Shown here piece by piece: positions 49,891 through 60,040 of a stretch of DNA of 64,000 bases; position 1 is the first letter of the stretch; each line of letters begins with the position of its first letter. The notes below the pieces were generated by a model. That model saw only the letters and a list, made by a program, of their open reading frames with translations, did no database searches and was not told the DNA's origin. Position numbers and translations under genes: made by a program. Source of the DNA: Agrobacterium tumefaciens (GTDB lineage Bacteria > Pseudomonadota > Alphaproteobacteria > Rhizobiales > Rhizobiaceae); the NCBI GenBank assembly GCA_025559845.1, contig CP048470.1, positions 1,225,001 to 1,289,000 on the forward strand, read 5' to 3'.

Positions 49891-50645
49891 TCCAGGATTT
49901 CATCAATATCATTCAGGATTACTGGCTGCTGCTTCTGATCGGGCAGTATCCGAACGGGCCGCTCGGCGGGCTTGCCAACACCCTCATCCTTTCTGCACTG
50001 GCGATCGCACTGGCTTTTCCGGTCAGCATTTTGATGGCTCTTGCCCGCCTGTCCAAGTGGCGGCTCCTGAGCTGGCCGATTACCGGTCTCGTCTATGTCA
50101 CGCGCGGCGTGCCGCTCCTGATGCTCATTCTGTGGTGCTACTTCGTCATCCCGCTGTGGACCGGCGCCGACGTGCCAAGCTTCCTGATCATGCTGGTCAC
50201 GCTGGTCATCTATCAGGGCGCATTTTTGAGCGAAGTGGTGCGGGCGGGTATCGTATCGCTCGGCCAGGGACAGATGGATGCCGCCCGTGCCCTGGGGCAC
50301 AGCCATCTCGGTTCGATGCGTTACGTCATCCTGCCGCAGGCGCTCTACAACATGATCCCGAGCATGATCTCCACGTTCGTTTCGACGATCAAGGACACCA
50401 CGCTTGGTTACGTCATCAATGTGCCGGATCTGACCTTTGCGGCGAGCCAGGTCAACAACCAGCTTCTGACGCAGCCCTTCCAGGTCTTCCTCATTCTCGC
50501 AGTGGTCTACTACGTCCTGTGTTGGAGCCTGACCTATGTTGCCAACAGCGTCGAGCGGCGGATCGCGCGCCGCCGGGCCGGCCCGCGCAATGTCCGCCTT
50601 CCTGCAGAGGCAGCCCCACTTAAAACCATTACGGAGCAGCTATGA
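49887..50645 (+). CDS. Polar amino acid ABC importer, permease 2
   Basis: 252 residues, GltK/HisM type with EAA loop [20 protein letters not shown] and about five membrane segments. Starts with ATGA overlap and ends with ATGA overlap to the ATPase gene. Confidence 0.9.
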   Translation: MIQDFINIIQDYWLLLLIGQYPNGPLGGLANTLILSALAIALAFPVSILMALARLSKWRLLSWPITGLVYVTRGVPLLMLILWCYFVIPLWTGADVPSFLIMLVTLVIYQGAFLSEVVRAGIVSLGQGQMDAARALGHSHLGSMRYVILPQALYNMIPSMISTFVSTIKDTTLGYVINVPDLTFAASQVNNQLLTQPFQVFLILAVVYYVLCWSLTYVANSVERRIARRRAGPRNVRLPAEAAPLKTITEQL

Positions 50646-51409
50646 GCACCCCAGTTTCCGGGCCGAAGGCCGAGCAGGCGATCCGCATTTCCGATGTCTG
50701 CAAAAGTTACGGCGATTATCAGGTTCTGAAGAACGTCAACGCCGAGGTGGCGCGCGGCGAGGTCGTGGTGATCTGTGGCCCATCCGGTTCCGGCAAATCG
50801 ACGCTCATCCGCACGGTCAACCGTCTCGAAGAGATCAACAGCGGCGGTATCAGCTTCGAAGGGCAGGACATTCACGCGCCGATGCGCAGCAATGAACTGA
50901 ACAAGCTGCGCAGCCGCATCGGCTTCGTGTTCCAGAGTTTCAACCTGTTCCCGCACCTATCAGTGGTCGACAACGTTTCGATGTCGCCGATCCGGGTGAA
51001 AGGGGTTCCAGCCAACGTTGCCCATGAAAAGGCTCTCAAGCTGCTCGATCGGGTTGGCCTTGCCGACAAGGCCAATTCTTATCCCGGCCAGCTTTCCGGT
51101 GGTCAGCAGCAGCGCGTCGCGATTGCCCGTGCGCTGGCCATGGAGCCGCCGGTCATGCTGTTCGACGAGCCGACCAGCGCTCTCGATCCGGAAATGGTTG
51201 GCGAAGTCCTGAGTGTGATGAAGAGCCTCGCCGCCGAAGGCATGACCATGCTTTGCGTCACCCACGAAATGGGCTTTGCACGAGATGTTGCGGACCGGAT
51301 CTGGTTCATTGACGCGGGCGAAATCCTCGAAACGGCTCCGCCTGAGGAGTTTTTCAAAAATCCACGACATCCGCGCGCTCAGCGTTTTCTCGCTGATCTG
51401 CGGCACTGA
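50642..51409 (+). CDS. Polar amino acid ABC importer, ATPase
   Basis: 255 residues. Walker [10 protein letters not shown], signature [16 protein letters not shown], Walker [14 protein letters not shown]. Belongs to the GlnQ/GltL group. It overlaps permease 2 and is followed after 36 bases by the binding protein. Confidence 0.92.
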   Translation: MSTPVSGPKAEQAIRISDVCKSYGDYQVLKNVNAEVARGEVVVICGPSGSGKSTLIRTVNRLEEINSGGISFEGQDIHAPMRSNELNKLRSRIGFVFQSFNLFPHLSVVDNVSMSPIRVKGVPANVAHEKALKLLDRVGLADKANSYPGQLSGGQQQRVAIARALAMEPPVMLFDEPTSALDPEMVGEVLSVMKSLAAEGMTMLCVTHEMGFARDVADRIWFIDAGEILETAPPEEFFKNPRHPRAQRFLADLRH

Positions 51410-51445
51410 CTGCCTTCTTTTAAAAATAACAATGGAGAACAGCAA

Positions 51446-52282
51446 ATGAACTGGAAATTCGCAATTCTGACATCGCTCGTCGCCAGCACCGCTGTCGTCG
51501 CGCCAGCCAAAGCCGACCAGCTTGCCGATATTCAGGCAGCGAAGACGCTGCGTTGTGCAACCTTCGCCGATGTGACGCCCTTTGCCGCGCCGGACCCGAA
51601 GACCCGCGAAATGGTCGGCTTCGACGTTGATCTCTGCAACGCCATCGCCAAGGAAATGGGCGTCAAGGCTGAAATCAAGCCGGTATCGGTTGAAGCACGT
51701 GTCCCGGAAGTGAAACTCGGCCGCGTCGACATCACCGTTGCCAACCTCGCCTATACCCAGAGCCGCGCCGAGCAGATCCAGTTCAGCGACCCCTATTATC
51801 TCGCCAAGGAAATGCTGATCGTTCCGACCACGGACGAAGGCAAGGCCAAGGCAGATTATGTCGGTCAGCGTATTGCATCTACGAAGGGCTCGACGTCTGA
51901 AATGTCGATCAAGCTCAACAAGTCCGAACCCTTGACATTCCAGGATACTGGTTCTGCCTATCTTGCCGTTCAGCAGGGCAAGGCGCGCGGCATGGTCGCA
52001 AACACGATGACGACGACGAAGCTTGTCAATGAATCGAAGACCCGGGGCAAGGAAATGCGCATGATCGAAGAGCCCATGCTCTACCAGCCGATCGGTATTG
52101 GCATGCAGAAAGATCAGCCGGCGCTGACCGCCAAGGTCAACGAGATCCTGCGCAAGCTCGACGCTGATGGTGAGATCAACAAGATCTGGGACAAGTGGCT
52201 CGGTCAGGGCACCGAATACAAAATGACCCGTACCGACAAGGTCGTGCCGCTCTCCGAGCTGAAGTTCGATCCGATTCCCTGA
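51446..52282 (+). CDS. Polar amino acid ABC importer, substrate-binding protein
   Basis: 278 residues with signal peptide (cleavage near APAKA) and SBP family 3 features: LRCATFADVTPFA, GFDVDLCNAIAKEMG, and NLAYTQSRAEQIQFSDPYY. Closer in layout to glutamate/aspartate-type binders than to the binding protein of the hydroxyproline-type operon. Ligand not assignable from sequence. Confidence 0.9.
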   Translation: MNWKFAILTSLVASTAVVAPAKADQLADIQAAKTLRCATFADVTPFAAPDPKTREMVGFDVDLCNAIAKEMGVKAEIKPVSVEARVPEVKLGRVDITVANLAYTQSRAEQIQFSDPYYLAKEMLIVPTTDEGKAKADYVGQRIASTKGSTSEMSIKLNKSEPLTFQDTGSAYLAVQQGKARGMVANTMTTTKLVNESKTRGKEMRMIEEPMLYQPIGIGMQKDQPALTAKVNEILRKLDADGEINKIWDKWLGQGTEYKMTRTDKVVPLSELKFDPIP

Positions 52283-52335
52283 TCTGACGCACCAGGCGTC
52301 CGGTCCTTAAAAACCTGAAAAACTGACTATTGCCG

Positions 52336-52357
52336 ACGGCGGCAATCTTGCCGCCGT
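52336..52357 (+). other. Long perfect hairpin between binding protein and RraA genes
   Basis: ACGGCGGCAA (52336-52345) and TTGCCGCCGT (52348-52357) are perfectly complementary with only two bases between, so the real loop must melt the inner A-T pairs. There is no T-run. It probably shields the 3' end of the abundant binding-protein mRNA or partially attenuates distal genes. Confidence 0.6.
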
Positions 52358-52387
52358 GCGGCTCACTATGGCCTCGAGGAGGGCCTC

Positions 52388-53062
52388 ATGACCCACATTA
52401 AAGATATTCCCGCACGTCCCTCCAAGGAGGATCTGGAGGCTCTTTCGAAGTTCTCTCCGGCAACGATCCATGAGGCTCAGGGCCGTCGTGGTGCGCTGTC
52501 GTCGCGTCTGAAGCCGGTCGACTACCGCATGAAACTCTGTGGCCCTGCCTTCACGGTGAAGTCCTCGCCGCGCGACAACATCATGCTGCAGCTTGCGATC
52601 AATTACGCCAAGCCGGGCGATATCATCGTCGTATCCGCCGGTGAATATGAAGAAGCCGGTTCGTTCGGCGATGTTCTGGCCAATGCCTGCCTTGCCAAGG
52701 GTATCGGCGGTCTTGTGACCGATACGGGCGTGCGCGATACGTTGCAGCTTCGCGAGCTCGGTTTCCCGGTGTTTTCGCTGAGCACCTGCATCAAGGGCAC
52801 CGTCAAGGAAACGATCGGCACCACCAACGACACGATCATCGTCGGCGGCGAGATCATTCAACCGGGCGATGTTATCGTTGGCGATGCCGACGGTCTTGTT
52901 GTTGTTCGTCGTGATGAAGTTGCCGAAGTCGCCAAGCTTTCGCAGGCGCGCGAAGATGCCGAAGCCGGTTACATCGCCGCCTACAAAGCCGGCAAGACGG
53001 TGGTCGAGGTCAGCAATCTCGAGCCCGTGCTGAAGGCAAAGGGTCTGGTTGTCGGCATCTGA
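52388..53062 (+). CDS. RraA-family 4-hydroxy-4-methyl-2-oxoglutarate aldolase-like protein
   Basis: 224 residues of the RraA/HMG-aldolase fold. Relatives cleave 4-carboxy-4-hydroxy-2-oxoadipate or HMG, or decarboxylate oxaloacetate; [11 protein letters not shown] holds the conserved Asp and Arg of the active site. RNase-E-inhibitor type RraA of enterobacteria is about 160 residues and less likely. Good GGAGG site before ATG 52388. Confidence 0.8.
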   Translation: MTHIKDIPARPSKEDLEALSKFSPATIHEAQGRRGALSSRLKPVDYRMKLCGPAFTVKSSPRDNIMLQLAINYAKPGDIIVVSAGEYEEAGSFGDVLANACLAKGIGGLVTDTGVRDTLQLRELGFPVFSLSTCIKGTVKETIGTTNDTIIVGGEIIQPGDVIVGDADGLVVVRRDEVAEVAKLSQAREDAEAGYIAAYKAGKTVVEVSNLEPVLKAKGLVVGI

Positions 53063-53096
53063 CTTACGGGCAAGCGGAAGGGAATTGGGGTCTGGC

Positions 53097-53867
53097 ATGA
53101 GCGCGGCACTGAAGGATCTGGTCATCTCGTCTGCCGAGGTTGCCGTTGATATCGTCGGCATGAACAAGTGGTACGGCGATTTCCACGTGCTGCGCGACAT
53201 CAACCTCAAGGTCATGCGCGGCGAGCGCATCGTCATTGCCGGCCCTTCCGGTTCCGGCAAGTCGACCATGATCCGCTGCATCAACCGTCTGGAAGAACAT
53301 CAGTCGGGCAACATCTTCGTTGACGGTATCGAACTCACCAACGACCTGAAGAAGATCGATGAAGTGCGTCGCGAAGTCGGCATGGTGTTCCAGCACTTCA
53401 ACCTCTTCCCGCATCTGACGATCCTGGAAAACTGCACGCTGGCACCGATCTGGGTTCGCAAGATGCCGAAGAAGGAGGCCGAGGAAGTGGCGATGCACTA
53501 CCTCAAGCGCGTCAAGATCCCCGAGCAGGCCAACAAATATCCCGGCCAGCTTTCCGGTGGTCAGCAGCAGCGTGTGGCAATCGCCCGCTCGCTGTGCATG
53601 AAGCCGAAGATCATGCTGTTCGACGAACCGACCTCGGCACTTGACCCGGAAATGGTCAAGGAAGTGCTGGATACGATGGTGAGCCTTGCCGAAGACGGCA
53701 TGACCATGCTGTGCGTGACCCACGAAATGGGCTTTGCCCGTCAGGTGGCAAACCGGGTGATCTTCATGGATCAGGGCCAGATCGTCGAACAGAACTCTCC
53801 GCAGGAGTTCTTCGACAATCCGCAGCACGAGCGCACCAAGCTCTTCCTCAGCCAGATTCTGCACTAG
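53097..53867 (+). CDS. Second polar amino acid ABC ATPase in the cluster
   Basis: 256 residues from ATG 53097. Walker [39 protein letters not shown]. It is a full paralogue of the ATPase at 50.6-51.4 kb but not adjacent to permeases of its own; the RraA gene lies between. The N-terminus [20 protein letters not shown] is longer than usual. It may serve the same permeases or a transporter elsewhere. Confidence 0.88.
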   Translation: MSAALKDLVISSAEVAVDIVGMNKWYGDFHVLRDINLKVMRGERIVIAGPSGSGKSTMIRCINRLEEHQSGNIFVDGIELTNDLKKIDEVRREVGMVFQHFNLFPHLTILENCTLAPIWVRKMPKKEAEEVAMHYLKRVKIPEQANKYPGQLSGGQQQRVAIARSLCMKPKIMLFDEPTSALDPEMVKEVLDTMVSLAEDGMTMLCVTHEMGFARQVANRVIFMDQGQIVEQNSPQEFFDNPQHERTKLFLSQILH

Positions 53868-53905
53868 AGGTTGCCTGGAGGAGAACTATCTCAGACCGAA
53901 CTCTG

Positions 53906-53930
53906 TTCGGGCGTGGCCATGTCGCCCGAA
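53906..53930 (+). terminator. Hairpin after the last transporter gene
   Basis: TTCGGGCG (53906-53913) and CGCCCGAA (53923-53930) form a perfect 8-bp stem with a 9-base loop about 40 bases past the stop. AAAAG follows rather than a T-run, so the termination function is tentative. Confidence 0.5.
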
Positions 53931-54064
53931 AAGACAACGTGCCTTGAACGTGCCGCCTTTCGCGCATAAATAGAAAGTCCACGCAGCACCAACAGGACGG
54001 TTTCATATGGATTTCAACCCGATCGCAAAGTCACATCGCCTTGCCATACGGGGAAACCATATCC

Positions 54065-55648
54065 ATGCCGCACTTTATCACCCTTTCGAATGTTTCCTGG
54101 TCGACGCCTGACGGTCGCCAGCTCTTTTCCGGTCTCAATCTCACGCTTGGTCCTGAACGCGCTGGCCTGATTGGCCGCAACGGCGTTGGAAAGACCACAC
54201 TCCTGAACCTGATGGCCGGAGATACATCTCCGTCTTCCGGATCGATTTCGGTTTCCGGAACTGTCCACGTGCTTCGCCAAAGCGTTCAGGTTTCAGCAGA
54301 TGGTACGGTTGCGGATCTGTTCGGTGCGAGCGATGCTCTCGCAGTTCTCGGCCGTGCTCAATTGGGCGAGGCGACGGTAGATGAGCTGGCCGACATTGAC
54401 TGGATGCTGGAGGCGAATATTGCCAGCGCCCTGTCGGACGTTGGCCTTGATGCGCCGTCCACGACGCCGCTCGCGCATCTCTCCGGTGGACAGCGCACAC
54501 GCGCAGCACTTGCCGCGCAAATCCACGCCGCGCCTGATTTTCTCATCCTCGATGAGCCGACCAACAATCTCGACCGGGAAGGCCGGTTGGCCGTCATCGA
54601 CTTTCTGGCGAAGTGGCGTGGTGGCGCAATCATCGTCAGCCATGATCGTGAACTTCTGGAGACAGTGGATTCCATCGTCGAAATAACGTCATTGGGTGTC
54701 AGTCGTTATGGCGGAAACTGGAGCCATTACAGGGAGCGCAAAGCGCTGGAAATGGCCTCGGCGCAGCATGACCTCGCTGATGCGCAAAAGCGTCTGGCGG
54801 ATACTGCGCGCAAGGCGCAGGACACGGTCGAACGCAAAGCGCGTCGCGACAGCGCCGGCAAGAAGAAAGCGGCGCGGGGTGATATGCCGAAGATCGTCGC
54901 AGGTGGATTGAAGATGCGCGCCGAACAGACGGGTGGTGCCAACGCTCTGCTCGCCAATCGGCTGGAGACTGAGGCACTGGATGACGTGAAGACGGCGCGC
55001 GAGCGTATCGAGATCTTGCAACCGCTTTCGGTCACCTTGCCATCCTGCCATCTGCCCGCGGCAAAGACCGTGCTGCGTATGGAGGGCCTGGTAGCGGGGT
55101 ATGAACCGGACCGGCCCATATTGCGCGATCTCTCCTTCCACATCACGGGACCGGAACGGGTTGCTGTTACTGGCGCCAATGGATCGGGCAAGACGACCCT
55201 TCTCTCGGTGATCACGGGCGTCCTGCCGGTAGCGTCTGGAACGCTGCAGGTCGAGGTGCGCTCGGCCTTTCTCGATCAGCAGGTCAGCCTGCTCGATCCG
55301 GCCTCGTCGATCCGTGACAATTTTCTGCGCCTGAACCCGAAGGCGGGGGAAAATGCCTGCCGGGCGTCGCTCGCACGTTTCCTTTTCCGGGCGGATGCAG
55401 CGCTGCAGAAGGTCGAAACATTGTCAGGCGGGCAGATGTTGCGGGCAGGGCTGGCCTGTGTGCTTGGTGGCACTGAACCGCCACAGTTGCTGATACTGGA
55501 TGAGCCGACAAATCACCTTGATATCGAGTCCATTGCGGCCGTGGAGGCCGGACTGAGAGCCTATGACGGCGCAATATTGGTCGTCAGCCATGACGAAACC
55601 TTCCTCGACAATATCGGCATCGATCGACGACTGAAACTTGGCTCCTAG
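54065..55648 (+). CDS. ABC-F family ATPase
   Basis: 527 residues with two nucleotide-binding domains and no membrane segments: Walker A GRNGVGKTT with [14 protein letters not shown], then GANGSGKTT with LSGGQMLRAGLACV. The linker between them (about 225-335) is charged and Ala-rich, as in the ribosome-bound P-site loop of ABC-F proteins. These act on stalled ribosomes or protect against ribosome-targeting antibiotics. Which one cannot be read from sequence alone. ATG 54065 chosen at the start of the first domain. Confidence 0.88.
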   Translation: MPHFITLSNVSWSTPDGRQLFSGLNLTLGPERAGLIGRNGVGKTTLLNLMAGDTSPSSGSISVSGTVHVLRQSVQVSADGTVADLFGASDALAVLGRAQLGEATVDELADIDWMLEANIASALSDVGLDAPSTTPLAHLSGGQRTRAALAAQIHAAPDFLILDEPTNNLDREGRLAVIDFLAKWRGGAIIVSHDRELLETVDSIVEITSLGVSRYGGNWSHYRERKALEMASAQHDLADAQKRLADTARKAQDTVERKARRDSAGKKKAARGDMPKIVAGGLKMRAEQTGGANALLANRLETEALDDVKTARERIEILQPLSVTLPSCHLPAAKTVLRMEGLVAGYEPDRPILRDLSFHITGPERVAVTGANGSGKTTLLSVITGVLPVASGTLQVEVRSAFLDQQVSLLDPASSIRDNFLRLNPKAGENACRASLARFLFRADAALQKVETLSGGQMLRAGLACVLGGTEPPQLLILDEPTNHLDIESIAAVEAGLRAYDGAILVVSHDETFLDNIGIDRRLKLGS

Positions 55649-55657
55649 ACGCGGCAG

Positions 55658-56446
55658 TTACTGCGCTATCCGGTAGCCCAGCTTCTCGGAAAGTGCGTTG
55701 GCCGTATCGCGTAATTCCTCTCCCAGACGGGCGATCTTTTCGTCGCTTGCTTCGCTTCGTATCAGGCTTAGTGCGATACCCGCCGACGCGGCCCCTGAGT
55801 AGTCGCGTATGGCGGCACCAATGCAGAGCATTCCCTCGCGGATCTGGCCGTCGTCGATGGAGTAGCCACGGCTGCGCGTCGATGCCAGTTCGTGCTCCAG
55901 CTTCGATAGCGAGCTCACGCTTCTTGGTGTCAGGGGAGGCGGAAAGCTTTCGAACAAGGTTTTCAGCTCATCGGTGCTGAGGTCGGAGAGCAGCATCTTG
56001 CCGGTCGCTGTAAACGGCGCCGGCAGACGCATGCCGATACGAAACGTATGCCCGAGCGGCTGGGCCGAGTTCCGACAGCCGATATAGACGACTTCGGCGC
56101 CTTCGCGAACGGTCAGCGTGACCGTGTACGGGTCGAGATCGTGCCGTTCGGCAAGCTGTTCGTGAAATGTCGAAACGATATCGAGTTGCGACAGAAACCC
56201 GTTTGCCCATCGCAGCGGATGGGGACCGGCACGCAAGGTTCCGTCCGCCGATTTGGCAAGAAGATCAAGCTCCACCATGACTGCCAAGAGGCCATGCGCC
56301 GTGCTTTTGGGCAGATCCATGAGGCGGGTCAGTTCTGCGGCTGTCAGGTGCTGGGGGGAGCCGGCAACCATGTCCAGAATGCGCACTGCACGTCTGAGGG
56401 CCGGCACAGTGTCTGATATTTGCGACGATTGTTGATCTGCGGTCAT
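55658..56446 (-). CDS. blcR: IclR-family repressor of the blc operon
   Basis: 262 residues from ATG 56446 with GGAGG upstream. N-terminal winged helix (RAVRILDMVAGSPQHLTAAE, LMDLPKSTAHGLL) and C-terminal effector domain. Divergent from blcABC across a 91-base gap with nested inverted repeats, the arrangement of BlcR/AttJ in Agrobacterium. BlcR releases DNA on binding succinate semialdehyde. Confidence 0.9.
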   Translation of the reverse strand: MTADQQSSQISDTVPALRRAVRILDMVAGSPQHLTAAELTRLMDLPKSTAHGLLAVMVELDLLAKSADGTLRAGPHPLRWANGFLSQLDIVSTFHEQLAERHDLDPYTVTLTVREGAEVVYIGCRNSAQPLGHTFRIGMRLPAPFTATGKMLLSDLSTDELKTLFESFPPPLTPRSVSSLSKLEHELASTRSRGYSIDDGQIREGMLCIGAAIRDYSGAASAGIALSLIRSEASDEKIARLGEELRDTANALSEKLGYRIAQ

Positions 56447-56477
56447 GCAACCTCCTTGACACATCAGCGTGCTTCGG

Positions 56478-56529
56478 CCCATAGTTCATTGTATTGATTC
56501 AAGTTCAATTAGTTGAACTTTACTATGGG
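56478..56529. promoter_or_regulatory. Nested palindromic BlcR operator and blcA promoter
   Basis: An outer perfect inverted repeat CCCATAGT (56478-56485) / ACTATGGG (56522-56529) encloses an inner one AAGTTCAA (56501-56508) / TTGAACTT (56513-56520). A candidate blcA promoter is TTGACA (56456-56461) with CATAGT (56480-56485, spacer 18), whose -10 coincides with the left outer arm. Bound BlcR would block it. Ribosome binding site GGGAGAG overlaps the right end. Confidence 0.75.
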
Positions 56530-56537
56530 AGAGACAG

Positions 56538-57992
56538 ATGATCAAGCTTAAAAACGCTGCTCTGTTGCGTGATGCGTGTTTTGTGGATGGCCGCTGGTTG
56601 AAAGCTGCCGATGGCAAAACGATTGCCGTTGAAAATCCCGCCAATCTGGAAATCATCGGGCATGTCCCTTCGCTTTCGGCCGCAGAGACGGAAGCCGCAG
56701 TCGAGGCTGCCGGAAAGGCATTTTCCGAGTGGAGCCGGCGCGCTGCCAAGGATCGCGCAGCAATCTTGCGCCGCTGGTTTGATCTGATGGTGGCAAATGC
56801 TGACGATCTCGGTGCGTTGATGACCGCAGAGCAGGGGAAGCCGCTTGCGGAGGCAAAGGGCGAGGCGCTTTATGCCGCATCCTTCGTGGAATGGTTCGCG
56901 GAGGAAGCCAAGCGCGTTTATGGCGACACTATTCCAGCGCCGACCACCGACAAGCGCATCACCATTCTTAAGCAACCGATCGGAGTTTGCGCCGCGATCA
57001 CGCCGTGGAATTTTCCGGCTGCGATGATTACGCGCAAGGCTGCCCCGGCTCTGGCCGCCGGCTGCACGATGATCGTCAAACCGGCCGAGCAGACGCCGCT
57101 GACCGCACTTGCTCTGGGTGTTCTGGCGGAAGAGGCAGGCATTCCCTCCGGTGTCTTTCAGGTGGTCACGGGTGCAGCACGCGATATCGGCAAGGTCTTC
57201 ACCGAAAGCGATACGGTGCGCAAGATCTCCTTTACCGGATCGACTGAAGTCGGCCGTCTGCTGATGGCGCAATCGGCCCCGACGATCAAGAAGCTTTCAC
57301 TGGAACTTGGCGGCAACGCGCCCTTCATCGTTTTCGATGACGCCGATCTCGATGCTGCTGTCGAGGGCGCGATCGTATCGAAGTATCGCAATGCCGGACA
57401 GACCTGTGTGTGCTCCAACCGGATCTATGTCCAGGCCGGCGTGTACGATGCCTTTGCGGAAAAGCTGGCCAAGAGGGTCGAGAGCCTGTCCGTTGGCGAA
57501 GGCACCGAACCCGGTATTTTGATCGGGCCCCTGATCGATCAGGACGCCGTGGCGAAGGTCGAGGATCATGTTGCTGACGCCCTTGGAAAAGGGGCGAAGG
57601 TCGTTACCGGCGGAAAGCGCCATGCGCTTGGCGGGACATTCTACGAACCCACGGTGCTGACAGGTGCAACGCAGGCAATGAAGGTTGCCCGTGAGGAAAC
57701 CTTTGGACCGGTCGCCCCGCTTTTCCGGTTTGAAACGGAAGAAGAAGCCGTTGCCATGGCGAACGACACCGAGTTTGGTCTGGCGGCCTATTTCTACACC
57801 GAGAATGTCCGCCGGACATGGCGTGTCGCAGAAGCGCTCGAATACGGCATGGTGGGCCACAATACCGGCCTCATCTCCAATGAAGTCGCACCGTTCGGTG
57901 GTGTAAAGCAGTCCGGTCTGGGCCGCGAAGGCTCGCACTACGGCATCGATGAATATCTTGAAATCAAATACCTGTGCTCGGCCATCGGCTGA
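56538..57992 (+). CDS. blcA: Succinate semialdehyde dehydrogenase (BlcA/AttK)
   Basis: 484 residues, complete ALDH. PWNFPAAMITRK, FTGSTEVGR, LELGGNAPF and the nucleophile Cys290 in GQTCVCSNR (the CVCS form is typical of GabD-type enzymes). It oxidises succinate semialdehyde to succinate, the last step in gamma-butyrolactone and 4-hydroxybutyrate use. First gene of blcABC. Confidence 0.92.
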   Translation: MIKLKNAALLRDACFVDGRWLKAADGKTIAVENPANLEIIGHVPSLSAAETEAAVEAAGKAFSEWSRRAAKDRAAILRRWFDLMVANADDLGALMTAEQGKPLAEAKGEALYAASFVEWFAEEAKRVYGDTIPAPTTDKRITILKQPIGVCAAITPWNFPAAMITRKAAPALAAGCTMIVKPAEQTPLTALALGVLAEEAGIPSGVFQVVTGAARDIGKVFTESDTVRKISFTGSTEVGRLLMAQSAPTIKKLSLELGGNAPFIVFDDADLDAAVEGAIVSKYRNAGQTCVCSNRIYVQAGVYDAFAEKLAKRVESLSVGEGTEPGILIGPLIDQDAVAKVEDHVADALGKGAKVVTGGKRHALGGTFYEPTVLTGATQAMKVAREETFGPVAPLFRFETEEEAVAMANDTEFGLAAYFYTENVRRTWRVAEALEYGMVGHNTGLISNEVAPFGGVKQSGLGREGSHYGIDEYLEIKYLCSAIG

Positions 57993-58012
57993 GATCACGC
58001 TGGGAGGATCAA

Positions 58013-59173
58013 ATGACCATCAACCCTTTCGAATTCCGCACCGTTCCCTCCATGCAGGTTGCCTGGGGGGGTGCCCAGCGCCTCGGAGAGATTCTTTCCG
58101 GCAGGTTCCAGGCGCGCAAGGCACTTCTCATTACCGATGCAGGTCTCATCAAGGCCGGCCTCATCAAGCCGATTGCCGACGCTCTAATCGCTAGCGGCTT
58201 CAGCGTCACGATATTCGACAAGGTCGTGGCCGATCCGCCGGAGCATATCGTTGCAGATTGCGTCGAATCCGCCAGGCAGATCGGGGTCGATATCGTCATC
58301 GGTCTTGGCGGTGGCTCCTCGCTCGATATCGCCAAGCTGGTAGCGGTTCTTCTGGTTTCCGACCAGACGCTTGCAGACATGTACGGCATCGGCAACGTCA
58401 AGGGGGCGCGCCTGCCGCTGGTGTTGGTGCCGACCACGGCTGGAACCGGGTCGGAAGTGACCAACATCTCGATCATCACCACAGGTGAAACCACCAAGAT
58501 GGGTGTCGTTTCTCCGCAGCTTTACGCCGATTTCGTTCTTCTCGATGCGGAATTGACGGTCGGTCTACCGCAGGTTCATACCGCGGCTACTGGTATCGAC
58601 GCCATGGTGCACGCGATTGAGGCTTACACCAGCAAGCACAAGAAGAACCCGCTATCAGATGCTCTGGCGCGTGAGGCGTTACGCCTGCTTGGCGCAAACC
58701 TGATCGCCGCCTGCAAGGATGGGACCGATCGCAAAGCCCGTGAAGGCATGCTGTTGGGGGCAACATTGGCAGGCCAGGCTTTCGCCAATTCGCCGGTGGC
58801 TGCCGTTCACGCGCTCGCTTATCCGCTGGGTGGCCACTATCACGTGCCGCATGGCCTTTCCAACGCCCTGATGTTGGGGCCAGTGCTGCGTTTCAACGCC
58901 AAGGCTGCGGCGTCGCTTTATGCCGAGCTTGCCGATGTGCTCGGCGTGCCGGGCGAGGGTGATACGGCGACCCGTTCGGACGCCTTTGTCCAGCATATGG
59001 AAAAACTGATGAATGAAAGCGGTGCGCCGCGGCGCCTTCGTGATGTCGGCGTGACGGACAACACCCTGGCAATGCTTGCTTCCGACGCCATGAAGCAGAG
59101 CCGCCTGCTGGTCAACAATCCGGTCGAAGTCCGCGAAGAGGATGCGCTCGCGCTCTATCGCGAAGCTTTCTGA
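58013..59173 (+). CDS. blcB: Iron-type alcohol dehydrogenase, 4-hydroxybutyrate dehydrogenase (BlcB/AttL)
   Basis: 386 residues from ATG 58013 (GGGAGGATC upstream). Group III alcohol dehydrogenase: GLGGGSSLDIAK, TTAGTGSEVTNI, and metal-site histidines in the segments AVHALAYPLGGHYHVPHG. It oxidises 4-hydroxybutyrate to succinate semialdehyde between BlcC and BlcA. Follows blcA by 20 bases. Confidence 0.92.
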   Translation: MTINPFEFRTVPSMQVAWGGAQRLGEILSGRFQARKALLITDAGLIKAGLIKPIADALIASGFSVTIFDKVVADPPEHIVADCVESARQIGVDIVIGLGGGSSLDIAKLVAVLLVSDQTLADMYGIGNVKGARLPLVLVPTTAGTGSEVTNISIITTGETTKMGVVSPQLYADFVLLDAELTVGLPQVHTAATGIDAMVHAIEAYTSKHKKNPLSDALAREALRLLGANLIAACKDGTDRKAREGMLLGATLAGQAFANSPVAAVHALAYPLGGHYHVPHGLSNALMLGPVLRFNAKAAASLYAELADVLGVPGEGDTATRSDAFVQHMEKLMNESGAPRRLRDVGVTDNTLAMLASDAMKQSRLLVNNPVEVREEDALALYREAF

Positions 59174-59218
59174 TCCATTTCTTACACCAACATCTTCAGT
59201 CCCAAGGGAGGAAAACGA

Positions 59219-60010
59219 GTGACCGATATCAGACTTTACATGCTTCAGTCAGGTACCTTGAAATGCAAGGTACACAACATCAAGATGAACCAGGGTAATG
59301 GTGCGGACTATGAGATTCCAGTCCCATTTTTCCTGATTACCCATCCCGATGGGCACACCGTCATCGACGGTGGCAATGCGATCGAAGTCGCGACCGACCC
59401 GCGCGGCCACTGGGGCGGTATCTGCGATGTCTATTGGCCGGTTCTGGATAAGAACATGGGCTGCGTTGACCAGATCAAGGCGCTCGGTTTCGATCCGGCC
59501 GATGTGAAATATGTCGTGCAGTCCCACCTGCATCTCGATCATACCGGCGCGATCGGTCGCTTCCCCAATGCGACCCACATCGTGCAGCGCTCCGAATACG
59601 AATATGCCTTCACACCGGACTGGTTTGCTGGCGGCGGTTACATCCGCAAGGACTTCGACAAGCCGGGCCTGAAGTGGCAGTTTCTCAACGGTACGCAGGA
59701 CGACTATTACGACGTCTACGGTGACGGCACGCTGACCACAATCTTCACGCCCGGTCACGCACCAGGTCATCAGTCATTCCTGGTTCGTCTGCCCGACAGC
59801 AAACCGCTGCTTCTGACGATCGATGCCGCCTATACGCTGGATCACTGGGAAGAAAAGGCCCTGCCGGGCTTTCTTGCCTCGACCGTTGATACGGTCCGCT
59901 CGGTTCAAAAACTCCGCACCTACGCCGAAAAGCATGATGCGACCGTTGTCACGGGCCACGATCCGGACGCATGGGCGAACTTCAAGAAGGCTCCGGAATT
60001 TTACGCTTAA
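59219..60010 (+). CDS. blcC: Metallo-beta-lactamase-fold lactonase (BlcC/AttM)
   Basis: 263 residues starting at GTG 59219 after AAGGGAGG. The zinc motif SHLHLDHTGA gives His103, His105, Asp107 and His108; further ligands lie in GHAPGHQ and the late GHD. BlcC hydrolyses gamma-butyrolactone to 4-hydroxybutyrate and also opens N-acyl homoserine lactones, so it can quench quorum sensing. The sequence closely matches the Agrobacterium enzyme as I know it. Followed by a strong terminator. Confidence 0.95.
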   Translation: MTDIRLYMLQSGTLKCKVHNIKMNQGNGADYEIPVPFFLITHPDGHTVIDGGNAIEVATDPRGHWGGICDVYWPVLDKNMGCVDQIKALGFDPADVKYVVQSHLHLDHTGAIGRFPNATHIVQRSEYEYAFTPDWFAGGGYIRKDFDKPGLKWQFLNGTQDDYYDVYGDGTLTTIFTPGHAPGHQSFLVRLPDSKPLLLTIDAAYTLDHWEEKALPGFLASTVDTVRSVQKLRTYAEKHDATVVTGHDPDAWANFKKAPEFYA

Positions 60011-60040
60011 GATAAATCCGGACCAGTCATAGATCTGATA

